Notes: generated by a model from the sequence alone, not told the origin. DNA of 64,000 bases from Pseudoalteromonas sp. NC201 (GCF_002850255.1 NZ_CP022522.1:1596001-1660000), one strand, 5' to 3'; shown: positions 44,345 through 53,825, counted from the first letter of the stretch. Made by a program: numbers and translations.

Positions 44345-45311
44345 GCTTCACAAATACCACCACAAATAGCGCTAATGAAAAGCTGCCGGTAAAAGCCTCT
44401 ACCGCTGCGATCAGCCGTGAGATCCCCACAGGCGTAATATCCCCATAACCCAAGGTTGTGAAAGTAACAACACTAAAATAAAAGCTGTTCAGCAGCGCCA
44501 TTACGTTTTCAGATACACTGTTGTCTAAGTCCAGTTGCATTATCTGATCTTGAAACGAAACACCAAATAGAAAATAGCAAAATGCACAGGTAATTATCAT
44601 ACCTAAACTGAAGCGAATGACATTTTCCGGTTTTTCTCCATACCCACATAATAAGTCGACAAAGCTGGAAATTAGGTGACGTTTTGAAAATCGTGGATAC
44701 TGGGCATGTCGCATGCGCAGTTCTTTGTATGTAAAGCGCCCAACCATTTCAAATAGTCCTTGGTTTTCCGCACCTTTACGTAGTAAACGATAGATCTCTT
44801 CCGACTGTAAGAACAAGTCTTCCGCGTCCTCTTTGGCTCGGTTTCTACGAGCCTCAAAAGCTTGCTGCTCTTGTAGTAATTGCTCGCCGAGTTCCATATT
44901 ATCAATACGGGTGTTTTCAAGCTTTATACCGAGCAAATTGGTGCTTTCTAAATTACAGCAGTGCAGACTTGCTTCTCTCAAGTCGGCCTTCATTAGCGAC
45001 GCATGCTTAATGGTATTATTAAACAGGTGCGCCCCTTTCAAATTGGCACGATAAAAGTTGCTATAAGATAGATCATAGCCATGATGATTTTCAAAGTTAA
45101 CAAGATTGAGCCCTTCTAAATTGGCCCGCTTCAACTCTAAGCCTTGCAGCAAACCACCGCGCTTGGCGTAGCGTTCAAGCTTCTGGCTTAGCTCCAAGCC
45201 ACCTTTATCGAATTTATTGTCATGCCAAAAGCAGTAACCTGAGCCCATATCGATTTCACTGCATTTTTTTCCCTCAGGTGACACATATTGGCAAATGGGT
45301 TTATCAGCCAT
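44331..45311 (-). CDS. Pentapeptide-repeat protein fused to a two-helix potassium channel
   Basis: A 326-residue protein with three parts. Residues 7-30 have a Cys-x9-Cys-x9-Cys-x2-His pattern (Cys7, Cys17, Cys27, His30), which looks like a zinc site. Residues 55-145 carry pentapeptide repeats (GLELKRANLEGLNL, FYRANLKGAHLF, ASLMKADLREASL, LESTNLLGIKLENTRI). Residues 230-326 form an ion-channel pore: two helices (VIRFSLGMIITCAFCYFLFG and the last 30 residues) around the selectivity filter TLGYGD at 286-291. A charged, probably helical linker (about 145-200) lies between. It is likely a potassium channel with cytoplasmic pentapeptide domain; its regulation is unknown. Confidence 0.88.
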   Translation of the reverse strand: MADKPICQYVSPEGKKCSEIDMGSGYCFWHDNKFDKGGLELSQKLERYAKRGGLLQGLELKRANLEGLNLVNFENHHGYDLSYSNFYRANLKGAHLFNNTIKHASLMKADLREASLHCCNLESTNLLGIKLENTRIDNMELGEQLLQEQQAFEARRNRAKEDAEDLFLQSEEIYRLLRKGAENQGLFEMVGRFTYKELRMRHAQYPRFSKRHLISSFVDLLCGYGEKPENVIRFSLGMIITCAFCYFLFGVSFQDQIMQLDLDNSVSENVMALLNSFYFSVVTFTTLGYGDITPVGISRLIAAVEAFTGSFSLALFVVVFVKQMTR

Positions 45312-45537
45312 AGCTTGCCTAAATCAAAATGCCTTTTTCATTAAGCGTAGCAGCAAAAATAATAAATACGGTGATTTAACGAAAAAATCTTTCTAATTTA
45401 TAAAGTGTTAGAAACCACACTATTGATGAGTTTATTGCCATCGTTGGTCTAATTCATTATCTTGCATGGCGTTTGCAGTGACTCTGACAAGTTGCTCATA
45501 CTATAATGCATGCTTTAGTGACTAAGAATTTGTTACC

Positions 45538-46194
45538 TTGCAATATCAATTAAAGAAAAGCCGAAAGCGTAAGAGCGTTGCGATAAAAATAAAAGCAGGC
45601 CAAGTGTTTGTGTATGCGCCAGAGCAAATTTGCGAGCGCTGGTTACATACTTGGGTGGAAAGCAAATCCGATTGGATAAAATCAAAGCTTGCTCTAAAAA
45701 TCATACCTGAGAGCCCTCGGCCACTGGAAACAGGAATTGTGCAAGTCTTCGGCGAGACCTTTACCATTCAAAGGGGCGAAAGCACGACCTCTGTAATTGA
45801 TTTTGACAACAAAAGGGTTTTACTTAAGGCTGTCAAAAATGAATGGCGTGAATTAGTTGCGCTGTTAAGCGAAACGCTAAATGACTATGTAGACATGGTT
45901 ATTGCGCGCTATCAACCTGATATTCAAGCTCGCTTTGATACGCTAAAGATACGAGTTTATAAAAGCCGCTGGGGCAGTTTTTCATCTAAAGGCGTGCTTG
46001 CGTTTAATACGTTTTTGATTGGTGCGCCTAAGTGGGTAATCGATTATGTGGTAGTGCACGAACTTTGCCATTTTCACGTCATGGCACACAATAGCGCATT
46101 TTGGCGCTTGGTAACAAAGCACTATGGCCACGACCATAAAATGGCTCGGCGTTATTTACGTGACCACGGTCCTGACTTGATGATTGAGCATTAG
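45538..46194 (+). CDS. YgjP-like metal-dependent hydrolase (SprT/M48-type zinc motif)
   Basis: A 218-residue YgjP/DUF45 protein with SRWGSFSSKGVLAFNTFLIGAPKWVIDYVVVHELCHFHV, whose HELCH zinc motif is followed by NSAFWRLVTKHY. In restriction systems and elsewhere the family is a putative zinc peptidase; this copy stands alone. The start is a TTG with no obvious ribosome site, but upstream sequence offers nothing better and homologues begin in this region. Confidence 0.82.
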   Translation: MQYQLKKSRKRKSVAIKIKAGQVFVYAPEQICERWLHTWVESKSDWIKSKLALKIIPESPRPLETGIVQVFGETFTIQRGESTTSVIDFDNKRVLLKAVKNEWRELVALLSETLNDYVDMVIARYQPDIQARFDTLKIRVYKSRWGSFSSKGVLAFNTFLIGAPKWVIDYVVVHELCHFHVMAHNSAFWRLVTKHYGHDHKMARRYLRDHGPDLMIEH

Positions 46195-46216
46195 CATAGT
46201 GCCCTGTTTATGCCTA

Positions 46217-46612
46217 TTATTTCTCGGGCCTCGCTTTTGCCGCGCGTTTTAACAGCTTTTGAAATGTCGGACATTCAAAATGGCTTGGCGCTGGGCATTT
46301 GGCAGCGTGATAGAGGCCATCTCGCATTGCAGTTAAATGCTTAATGGTTTCATTTAATTCATCCGCTTTGGATTGTAACTTCACCCTATCAATATCCGCT
46401 TTACCCTCGGGGGTAAACATGTCCGCTATTTCATCTAACGAAAAGCCTGCGTTTCTGCCTAGTGTAATAAGCGCTAGGCGTTCAAGTATTGAAGGGGGGA
46501 AAACACGTTTGAGCCCTTGTCGACCAATCGATCGGATCAGTCCTTTTTCTTCATAATATCTAAGCGTGGATGCGGGTAAACCAGACTTCTTTGCAACTTC
46601 ACTGATATCCAT
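46217..46612 (-). CDS. MerR-family transcriptional regulator
   Basis: A 131-residue MerR-type activator/repressor: MDISEVAKKSGLPASTLRYYEEKGLI forms the winged helix-turn-helix, RLALITLGRNAGFSLDEIADMF the wing and hinge, then a dimerisation helix and a C-terminal CPAPSHFECPTF with two cysteines that could bind a metal or sense redox state. It is divergent from the DUF2938 gene. A promoter with the 19-bp spacer typical of MerR control (46621-46651) lies between them. Confidence 0.9.
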   Translation of the reverse strand: MDISEVAKKSGLPASTLRYYEEKGLIRSIGRQGLKRVFPPSILERLALITLGRNAGFSLDEIADMFTPEGKADIDRVKLQSKADELNETIKHLTAMRDGLYHAAKCPAPSHFECPTFQKLLKRAAKARPEK

Positions 46613-46620
46613 TCTTGCCC

Positions 46621-46651
46621 TTGACTTAAAGTTAACTTGAACTAGTAGGAT
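46621..46651 (+). promoter_or_regulatory. MerR-type promoter (19-bp spacer) of the DUF2938 gene
   Basis: TTGACT (46621-46626) and TAGGAT (46646-46651) are separated by 19 bp, longer than the usual 17, and AAGTTAACTT is an exact palindrome within the spacer. MerR regulators twist such promoters to activate them. The site begins 9 bp from the MerR gene's start. Confidence 0.75.
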
Positions 46652-46684
46652 AGCGGCTATCAGTAAAAAAGAGGAGTAAAAATA

Positions 46685-47182
46685 GTGGAAAGCCTATATT
46701 CGATGTTAATGCCAGCAGTCGCGATTGGCGTAGGTGCAACGCTTGTTATGGATTTGTGGGCATTTATGCTCAGTCGCGTGTTTGCCATAAAGGGCTTAGA
46801 TTATGCATTGGTTGGTAGGTGGATTGGACACTTGTGTAAAGGTCAACTCACGCATCAAGGTATCGGGCACAGTAAACCAATATCTGGTGAAGGTGTCATT
46901 GGCTGGTGCATGCATTATCTCATTGGGATTGTATTCGCCTTGGTGTTACTTCTGAGCGTGGGCAAGCCTTGGTTGACTGAGCCTAGCCTTTTGATTGCGT
47001 TAGTTTTTGGCTTAATAACGTGTGTTTTTCCATTTTTTATTATGCAACCCTGTTTTGGTGCAGGGGTAGCAGCATCTAAATTACCAGAGCCGAATAAGGC
47101 AAGGGTAAAAAGTATGGCAGCACATTTTATTTTTGGCTTTGGATTGTTTTTAAGCTCGTTTATATATGTAAGCTTGTTGTGA
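46685..47182 (+). CDS. DUF2938 family membrane protein
   Basis: A 165-residue inner-membrane protein with about four helices. GRWIGHLCKGQLTHQGIGHSKPISGE and GWCMHYLIGIVFALVLLL, FPFFIMQPCFGAGVAASKLP are typical of DUF2938. Function unknown; the family often lies beside MerR regulators. It follows the 19-bp-spacer promoter and is likely induced by the divergent MerR protein. The start at 46685 is a GTG following GAGGAG. Confidence 0.87.
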   Translation: MESLYSMLMPAVAIGVGATLVMDLWAFMLSRVFAIKGLDYALVGRWIGHLCKGQLTHQGIGHSKPISGEGVIGWCMHYLIGIVFALVLLLSVGKPWLTEPSLLIALVFGLITCVFPFFIMQPCFGAGVAASKLPEPNKARVKSMAAHFIFGFGLFLSSFIYVSLL

Positions 47183-47199
47183 GATAACACAATAAAAGG

Positions 47200-47284
47200 T
47201 GGTGGAGGGAGCTGGATTCGAACCAGCGAAGGCTGAGCCGTCAGATTTACAGTCTGATCCCTTTGGCCGCTCGGGAACCCCTCC
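47200..47284 (-). tRNA. tRNA-Tyr (GUA), copy 1
   Basis: The minus strand reads GGAGGGGTTCCCGAGCGGCC..., anticodon loop CTGTAAATCT (GUA), a class II variable arm, and GGTTCGAATCC as T arm. The acceptor stem GGAGGGG pairs with TCCCTCC, discriminator A, and CCA is encoded. Length 85 nt. Confidence 0.97.
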
Positions 47285-47310
47285 ATCGTTTGGAGCGTTT
47301 ACTTTAAAAG

Positions 47311-47395
47311 TGGTGGAGGGAGCTGGATTCGAACCAGCGAAGGCTGAGCCGTCAGATTTACAGTCTGATCCCTTTGGCCGCTCGGGAACCCCTCC
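47311..47395 (-). tRNA. tRNA-Tyr (GUA), copy 2
   Basis: Identical to copy 1 across all 85 nt by eye, with encoded CCA, separated from it by 26 bp. Confidence 0.97.
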
Positions 47396-47415
47396 GAAAT
47401 TGTAACTGTTGTTTA

Positions 47416-47500
47416 TGGTGGAGGGAGCTGGATTCGAACCAGCGAAGGCTGAGCCGTCAGATTTACAGTCTGATCCCTTTGGCCGCTCGGGAACCCCTCC
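47416..47500 (-). tRNA. tRNA-Tyr (GUA), copy 3
   Basis: Identical to the other two copies by eye, separated from copy 2 by 20 bp. It would be transcribed first. The three tRNAs probably come from one precursor. Confidence 0.97.
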
Positions 47501-47612
47501 TAAACAACGGCGGTGATAATAACAAAGTTTTTTTCGAAGTAAAGAAAACTACTAAAGTTTTTCGGAAAAAGGCCGATAAATTCATAATTAGCAAAATAAT
47601 CGGTTGGAATAC

Positions 47613-48134
47613 ATGCAAATTGATGGCGTTTTAATCAGTGAGTCGCAATTAGGATCCGCATTGAACATTAGTGTTCATGAGACGCGCTCTGCCGATTTTG
47701 CCATGCTGTTATCTATGCTATCAACCGATGCATTAGATTTTAGCCAATTTCACCTACCAAAATCTGAAGCTGCCGCAAAAGATAACTCAGAAGAAACACT
47801 AAAAAAGCAATTTGAAATAGGTCCACAAAAGCCGCTTGCGCCAAAAGAGTACAATATGCTTATTGGTCAGCATAACGCGCAGCTGGTATCTATGGGGGCG
47901 ATGGCAACCTTGCGATTGCAAGAAAATTTAAATCCAGAACCTTTTGCCGCACGAAATGATAAAAAGCATATTCCACTCGAAGTCGTAGAAAATTTGGAAC
48001 CAGCGGTTAAAAGACGTTTGGCGAGCGCGCAAGGTAAACTGGCCTTAGTTGCTGATAAGGCAATGGATGCGGCTGGTTTTTATGATCAAATTGCAACGGG
48101 TGATATGCAGAGTATGTTACGCGCGACGGCGTAA
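47613..48134 (+). CDS. VC2046/SO_2500 family protein
   Basis: A 173-residue soluble protein. MQIDGVLISESQLGSALNISVHETRSADFAMLLSMLSTDAL matches the opening of the VC2046/SO_2500 group, and the middle has PLAPKEYNMLIGQHNAQLVSMGAM. Function unknown; the family is confined to marine gammaproteobacteria as far as I know. ATG 47613 is chosen over TTG 47604. It lies beyond the 5' end of the tRNA-Tyr array, in the opposite direction. Confidence 0.8.
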   Translation: MQIDGVLISESQLGSALNISVHETRSADFAMLLSMLSTDALDFSQFHLPKSEAAAKDNSEETLKKQFEIGPQKPLAPKEYNMLIGQHNAQLVSMGAMATLRLQENLNPEPFAARNDKKHIPLEVVENLEPAVKRRLASAQGKLALVADKAMDAAGFYDQIATGDMQSMLRATA

Positions 48135-48147
48135 CAACATTAGCTGC

Positions 48148-48192
48148 TTTTACTCCTTCAAAATTGAGCAAATTTAAGACAAACTGGTATTA
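48148..48192. repeat. Dispersed AT-rich palindromic repeat, copy C (shorter)
   Basis: TTTTACTCCTTCAAAATTG, then AGCAAATTTAAGACAAACTG, ending GTATTA. It aligns with copies A and B, but its left end is degraded. Confidence 0.6.
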
Positions 48193-48265
48193 AACTTGCT
48201 GTTTTACAGCTGTTTGCTTCGTTACTAGACTGACATAAAACGCCATGCTTATCGTGCTTCATGTC

Positions 48266-48431
48266 TAATACCAATTGAATTAATTCTCTAATCAATTTGA
48301 AGGGTGAAATAGCATATTAGCTTCGTTAAAAATTTCTCATTTAGAACAACTAAATAGCAAAATTTTTGCCTTGCTACTAAAGCTATTTCCCCGCTTCAAG
48401 ATAGATCATTTACTTAATACAACTGGTATAA
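48266..48431. repeat. MITE-like element with long imperfect inverted repeats
   Basis: A 166-bp element beginning TAATACCAATTGAATTAA and ending TTAATACAACTGGTATAA; the ends are imperfect inverted repeats (14 of 16 bases). Inner parts also pair over most of the length (GTGAAATAGC with GCTATTTCCCC; AGAACAACTAAATAGCAAAA near the centre). It has no open frame. The ends match copies A to C, so all four belong to one family. Confidence 0.65.
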
Positions 48432-48510
48432 GCTAAACGGCCTTTAATCATCCTTAGCTCGTTTCAAGCCTTTTTTATTGCTTTGTATCTAATCTCTAGT
48501 TCAGACTATT

Positions 48511-48972
48511 TTAGCTACCGTGGCACTTTTTATACTTTTTATCACTGCCGCACGGACAGAGGTCATTTCTGCCTACTTTGGTTGTAGGTGTATCGTACAA
48601 TTCACCATCTAAGTAATACCATCTGCCTGCTTCGGTAATAAAATTTGACCGCTCATGGAGTATATAGTGTGTGTTTTCTGCGATATAGTGCGCCTTAAAC
48701 TCAACGATCCCCTGAGTAGCTTCTACTACTTCTTCTAGCACTTCCAATTTTATAAAGTGTGCATAATTAGCAAATGCAGCAATATCGTCGATATTGTTTT
48801 GTGCTTGTTTAGCCTGGGCATAGGTGTCATGAATATACTTTGCATCTTTTAAGCAGTATGCAGTATAGCGAGAGCGCATGAGTATTTGTGGACGCTCTGC
48901 GAATTTTTGTCCCTTAAGGTACGGTTCACAACATTGCGAATAGGGAAGGGATGAATTGCAATAACAAGACAT
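48511..48972 (-). CDS. YchJ family protein with SEC-C zinc motif
   Basis: 153 residues from the ATG at 48972 (an upstream in-frame start at 48993 adds a basic stretch). It opens with MSCYCNSSLPYSQCCEPYLKG, a Cys cluster, followed by MRSRYTAYCLKDAKYIHDTY, and ends in the SEC-C motif NDLCPCGSDKKYKKCHG, which binds zinc. The middle is a cystatin-like/NTF2-like domain. Function unknown. Confidence 0.88.
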   Translation of the reverse strand: MSCYCNSSLPYSQCCEPYLKGQKFAERPQILMRSRYTAYCLKDAKYIHDTYAQAKQAQNNIDDIAAFANYAHFIKLEVLEEVVEATQGIVEFKAHYIAENTHYILHERSNFITEAGRWYYLDGELYDTPTTKVGRNDLCPCGSDKKYKKCHGS

Positions 48973-49018
48973 AAAAAACTTCAGTTTTAACAAATTTATA
49001 TCCTGTTATTGTAGCTTG

Positions 49019-49414
49019 TTAAGCGCTTTGAAAACAGTGGATCGCAACGTCAGATACCGGCAGTTCCATTTTGTTGATAGTTTGCACTGATGCAATATCA
49101 GTCCAAATCACCACTGCAGCGAAATTACCATTGCTGATAGCACTTTTAAGTACATACTCAAGGTCGTATATGTGCTTTTGCCTAATGACGAGCAACTTAC
49201 TTGCATCAACTGAAGCGCTTTCTAGTAGTGACTTGTTTGGTACATTATCGGGTGCAACGAGTAGCGTCCAGCCTTGTTTATGCTGACATTTATGTAAAAC
49301 TTTAAGTAACTCTAAACTAGCGACGATCTCATCTTCAACTATCACATTATTGATTTCGTTAAGTGTGTAATAAGTTGAATTGTTTGGCTGTAGAAGTGCA
49401 TTGCTGTGTAACAT
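49019..49414 (-). CDS. sulA: SOS cell-division inhibitor, SulA-like
   Basis: A 131-residue SulA-type protein: QGWTLLVAPDNVPNKSLLESASVDASKLLVIRQKHIYDLEYVLKSAISNGNFAAVVIWTDI follows the SulA pattern (key part LLVIRQKHIYDLEY). SulA binds FtsZ and stops division during DNA damage. A LexA box lies 11-26 bp before the ATG, which fits SOS control. It is shorter than E. coli SulA (169). No lexA is next to it. Confidence 0.85.
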   Translation of the reverse strand: MLHSNALLQPNNSTYYTLNEINNVIVEDEIVASLELLKVLHKCQHKQGWTLLVAPDNVPNKSLLESASVDASKLLVIRQKHIYDLEYVLKSAISNGNFAAVVIWTDIASVQTINKMELPVSDVAIHCFQSA

Positions 49415-49424
49415 AATTGTCTCA

Positions 49425-49440
49425 CTGGTTATCTATACAG
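49425..49440. promoter_or_regulatory. LexA box of sulA, with extra half-sites
   Basis: CTGGTTATCTATACAG fits the CTG-N10-CAG LexA consensus. Further TATACAG half-sites follow at 49447-49453 and 49459-49465 in direct orientation, spaced 13 and 12 bp. The box overlaps the region just before the sulA ribosome site. Confidence 0.75.
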
Positions 49441-49629
49441 TATTTGTATACAGTAGTTTATACAGTGTGTGAATGCAAGGGAAATTGCTAGCTTTTTAAT
49501 CAATATTCAAGCTTAATTTTTATTTAGTTTAAATTTTCAATATAAAACAAGTGGTTGTGATTTTTTTGAAATGAGAGCTTAATTGACGAAAGTTCAGTAT
49601 GAGTAAAGCAAGGAAGTTTTCTCAGCTGC

Positions 49630-49654
49630 GATACAGTAGTTTTCCTACTGTATC
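49630..49654. repeat. Perfect 10-bp inverted repeat
   Basis: GATACAGTAG-ttttc-CTACTGTATC, ten perfect pairs and a 5-nt loop, without a strong T run. It may be a weak terminator for the Sel1 gene (its 3' end is at 49745) or a regulator site. Confidence 0.55.
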
Positions 49655-49744
49655 ATTTTGATCGTCGCGGAGGGAAAGCGTACGTTTACTTAAGAGAGGC
49701 TTAGCTACGCCTAGCCTAGGTTTTTTTGGAGAGTCAAATTTAAT

Positions 49745-50194
49745 TTACTGGCTAATATGCTGTAGTTGATGAATTTGCTCGTAAAGTGTTGCAGCATAGC
49801 ACTGTGCATCTCTAAAGCGCTTAGTTGTAAGGAAGCGGCGTACATCTAGTAGTACCTGTTCGGCGCCTTTGTGCCCTTGGCTGCTGGCCAAACTTAACCA
49901 AGCGGCTGCATGAAAGGGGCTGGGTGGCACTCCTTGACCTTTCATAAACAACAAACCTAAAAAGAACTGTGCCTTCAAATCACCAGACATCGCCGCCAGT
50001 CTTAGCCATTTTGCCGCAAGCGGAAAAGATTTTTCTTTTAGGTAATAGAGGCCTTTTTTCAAAGCTTGGGTATTGTCGTGAAGATCTGGGAATTTTGCGT
50101 CCGCTTTTAATGGCGACGTTACAAATTCAAGCACATTCAGCAGCTGCTGTTCTAAGTCATGGTTTGCTGAGTTGTCGGTGCTATTTTGATCCAT
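49745..50194 (-). CDS. Sel1-like repeat protein
   Basis: A 149-residue soluble protein with Sel1/TPR-type repeats (FPLAAKWLRLAAMSGDLKAQFFLGLLFMKGQGVPPSPFHAAAWLSLASSQGHKGAEQVL, key part GDLKAQFFLGLLFMKGQGV). Sel1 repeats mediate protein-protein contacts. No signal peptide. Divergent from the permease gene. Confidence 0.82.
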   Translation of the reverse strand: MDQNSTDNSANHDLEQQLLNVLEFVTSPLKADAKFPDLHDNTQALKKGLYYLKEKSFPLAAKWLRLAAMSGDLKAQFFLGLLFMKGQGVPPSPFHAAAWLSLASSQGHKGAEQVLLDVRRFLTTKRFRDAQCYAATLYEQIHQLQHISQ

Positions 50195-50315
50195 ATCTTT
50201 ATTCGCAATAATGTTGATAAGCAGAGTGTAGCTGAATTTTAACTATTTTGTCCGAGTTTTAAAGTGATTCGTGTTAAAATCCAACCACTTGTTCCTTAAA
50301 TTTGTAATTTTAGTT

Positions 50316-51605
50316 ATGCTCGAGCGGTTATTTTCACTGCAAGCTATGCACACCAATGTAAGAACTGAGGTGATTGCTGGCTTGACGACATTCGTTACTA
50401 TGGTTTACATCGTTTTCGTAAACCCTGCAATGCTAGCAGAAGCTGGCATGGATCACGGCGCTGCTTTTGTAGCAACTTGTATCGCAGCCGCAATCGGCTG
50501 TTTTATTATGGGACTATGGGCAAACTATCCTTTAGCGCTTGCGCCTGGAATGGGCTTAAACGCCTTTTTTACCTATGGTGTTGTGCTTGGCATGGGCTAT
50601 ACATGGCAAAGTGCATTAGGCGCGGTATTTATGTCGGGCTGTTTATTTCTATTTTTGAGCGTATTCAAAGTACGCGAATGGGTGATCCAAGCTATTCCCA
50701 TTGTGCTAAAGCGTGCGATCGCGGCAGGTATTGGCGCATTCTTAGCCTTAATCGCGCTAAAGAACGCGAAAATTGTTATCGCAAGCGATGCGACATTAGT
50801 ACAACTTGGTGATATCACTTCTCCCGGCCCGCTATTAGCCATTGCGAGCTTTTTTGTGATTGCGGCGCTTATGTACCGTGAAGTCAAAAGTGGCGTGCTT
50901 ATCAGCATTTTAATGGTAACGGGTATTGCGTGGGGGCTTGGGCTTGTAGATTATCACGGGGTTGTTGATATCCCCCCAAGCATCGCGCCGACCTATATGC
51001 AGTTGGATTTGAGCGGAATTTTTGAGCTTTCCATGCTTAGCGTGGTGTTTGCATTTTTATTTGTCGATTTATTTGATACCAGTGGCACATTGGTTGCGGT
51101 GACTCAAAAGGCCGGATTATCTGACGAACATGGTCGCATGCCAAGGTTGGGTAGGGCACTGTCAGCTGACAGCACTGCGACGATTGCAGGCTCAGTGCTC
51201 GGTACTTCAACGACGACTTCATACATTGAATCAGTGTCGGGTGTATCTGTCGGTGGTCGCACAGGGTTGACGGCCGTGGTCGTGGGGATCTGCTTCTTAC
51301 TCATGATGTTCTTTGCGCCATTGGCACAGATGGTTCCTGCATATGCGACGGCAGGCGCGATATTGTATGTGTCGGTATTAATGCTACAAAACCTAAAGTT
51401 GATTAATTGGGATGAGATGAGCGATGCTATTCCGGTGAGTGTTGTGTTATTGATGACACCGCTCACGTTTTCAATCGCGCATGGTATTGCTTTGGGTTTT
51501 ATTTCTTATACGGCAGTTAAGTTGGCGTGTAATAAGGCAAATGAAATCAGTATCAGCGTTTGGGTACTGACAGCACTCTTTATCGTTAAGTTTGCTTTTG
51601 GTTAA
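50316..51605 (+). CDS. NCS2/AzgA-type purine (adenine/hypoxanthine) permease
   Basis: A 429-residue inner-membrane permease with about 12-14 helices. The start at 50316 (MLERLFSLQ) is chosen over an upstream codon at 50271 because homologues begin here. Family motifs: VRTEVIAGLTTFVTMVYIVFVNP, MGLWANYPLALAPGMGLNAFFTY, GIGAFLALIALKNA, and LFDTSGTLVAVTQKAGL with GTSTTTSYIESVSGVSVGGRTG. Such transporters take up adenine, hypoxanthine or guanine with protons. Regulation is not visible; no purine riboswitch was recognised upstream. Confidence 0.92.
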   Translation: MLERLFSLQAMHTNVRTEVIAGLTTFVTMVYIVFVNPAMLAEAGMDHGAAFVATCIAAAIGCFIMGLWANYPLALAPGMGLNAFFTYGVVLGMGYTWQSALGAVFMSGCLFLFLSVFKVREWVIQAIPIVLKRAIAAGIGAFLALIALKNAKIVIASDATLVQLGDITSPGPLLAIASFFVIAALMYREVKSGVLISILMVTGIAWGLGLVDYHGVVDIPPSIAPTYMQLDLSGIFELSMLSVVFAFLFVDLFDTSGTLVAVTQKAGLSDEHGRMPRLGRALSADSTATIAGSVLGTSTTTSYIESVSGVSVGGRTGLTAVVVGICFLLMMFFAPLAQMVPAYATAGAILYVSVLMLQNLKLINWDEMSDAIPVSVVLLMTPLTFSIAHGIALGFISYTAVKLACNKANEISISVWVLTALFIVKFAFG

Positions 51606-51631
51606 GCAAGTGGGTTTACTTCATTTGTAAT

Positions 51632-51656
51632 AAAAAAGGCTGGGAGACCAGCCTTT
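51632..51656 (-). terminator. Rho-independent terminator of the coiled-coil gene
   Basis: On the minus strand AAAGGCTGG-tctc-CCAGCCTTTTTT, a nine-base-pair stem with a T run, 17 bp after the stop of the coiled-coil gene. The plus strand has only three T, so it acts mainly on the minus strand. Confidence 0.85.
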
Positions 51657-51672
51657 CACGTAAATTATGGTG

Positions 51673-52434
51673 TTACCACTTCTTCTTCGGTGCAAACAAT
51701 ACGTCCAAGTCGTCTTGTTCTTGCTCTGCTTTCTTTTTCACCGCTGATGCGTTGGACGCTCTAAGTTCGCTGCTGATCTCTTCTAAATAACCTTCCAGCT
51801 GTGCTTTTTTCTCTTTTACATAGTCATCATTGTATGAGACGGCGCAAATTGTAGCGTAAGCTTTTTCAAAGTATTGTCTTGCTGAACCGACCATGTTTGC
51901 GGTTCTCGCTGAAAGCCCTCGTTTTATCTGGCTTTCAACATTGATTTTAAGCTGAAAGCGCTCCAGCCTACGGTCTTCATTAACGAACAGTTGAGTGTCT
52001 ACTTTACCTTTACTATGCTCTGAGCGTAGTAGTTGGCGTAATTTCTTTATGCCTTGAACTAATGCGATAATTTGTTTGTCGTTGTCTGGAAGTGCTATCG
52101 AGTCTGAGTCAGCTGCTTTTTCAGGCTGAGTATTTAAGCGCTCTTGCGACTCGTGTAAGCGACTTTTTAATTCTTTCGAAGTAGGAGACAACTCCACCAT
52201 TGCGGCTAAAGCATCGTGCACGCGGCGCTGAATAATACGGATCATGACTTCAGACATCGGAATATTGCTGCCATTCATGATGACGTCTTCCGCTTCTTCT
52301 ATTACGCGTTTTTGCTTAGCAAGTTCTTTGCGTCTCTCCGCTTCTTGTTTCTCTTTATGTTGCTGGATAGCGCTTACCCAAACTGCTATGACGATAAGTG
52401 CAACAATCAACATTATTATAATAGAAACAAACAT
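51673..52434 (-). CDS. Membrane-anchored coiled-coil protein of unknown function
   Basis: A 253-residue protein with one N-terminal membrane helix (FVSIIIMLIVALIVIAVWVSA) followed by highly charged helical sequence (HKEKQEAERRKELAKQKRVIEEAED), a probable coiled coil, a Pro/Asp-rich linker at about 115-125, and a second helical region to the end (AKKKAEQEQDDLDVLFAPKKKW-type tail). The C-terminal part faces the cytoplasm. No enzyme motif or family recognised. Confidence 0.75.
   Translation of the reverse strand: MFVSIIIMLIVALIVIAVWVSAIQQHKEKQEAERRKELAKQKRVIEEAEDVIMNGSNIPMSEVMIRIIQRRVHDALAAMVELSPTSKELKSRLHESQERLNTQPEKAADSDSIALPDNDKQIIALVQGIKKLRQLLRSEHSKGKVDTQLFVNEDRRLERFQLKINVESQIKRGLSARTANMVGSARQYFEKAYATICAVSYNDDYVKEKKAQLEGYLEEISSELRASNASAVKKKAEQEQDDLDVLFAPKKKW

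Positions 52435-53825
<1,391 letters not shown>

Larger units (their letters stand above)
48135..48510. other. Gene-free stretch holding two repeat elements
   Basis: 376 bp between convergent genes, occupied mainly by repeat copy C (48148-48192) and the longer element D (48266-48431). No gene was seen. Confidence 0.7.
49415..49744. other. sulA upstream region
   Basis: 330 bp without a gene. It contains the LexA box and TATACAG half-sites close to sulA and a perfect inverted repeat at 49630-49654. The remainder is AT-rich with no open frame of note. Confidence 0.6.

Noticed and set aside
47199..47634. Open frames on the plus strand across the tRNA array
   Set aside because: They are antisense reads of three tRNA-Tyr genes and repeat the same peptide for that reason.
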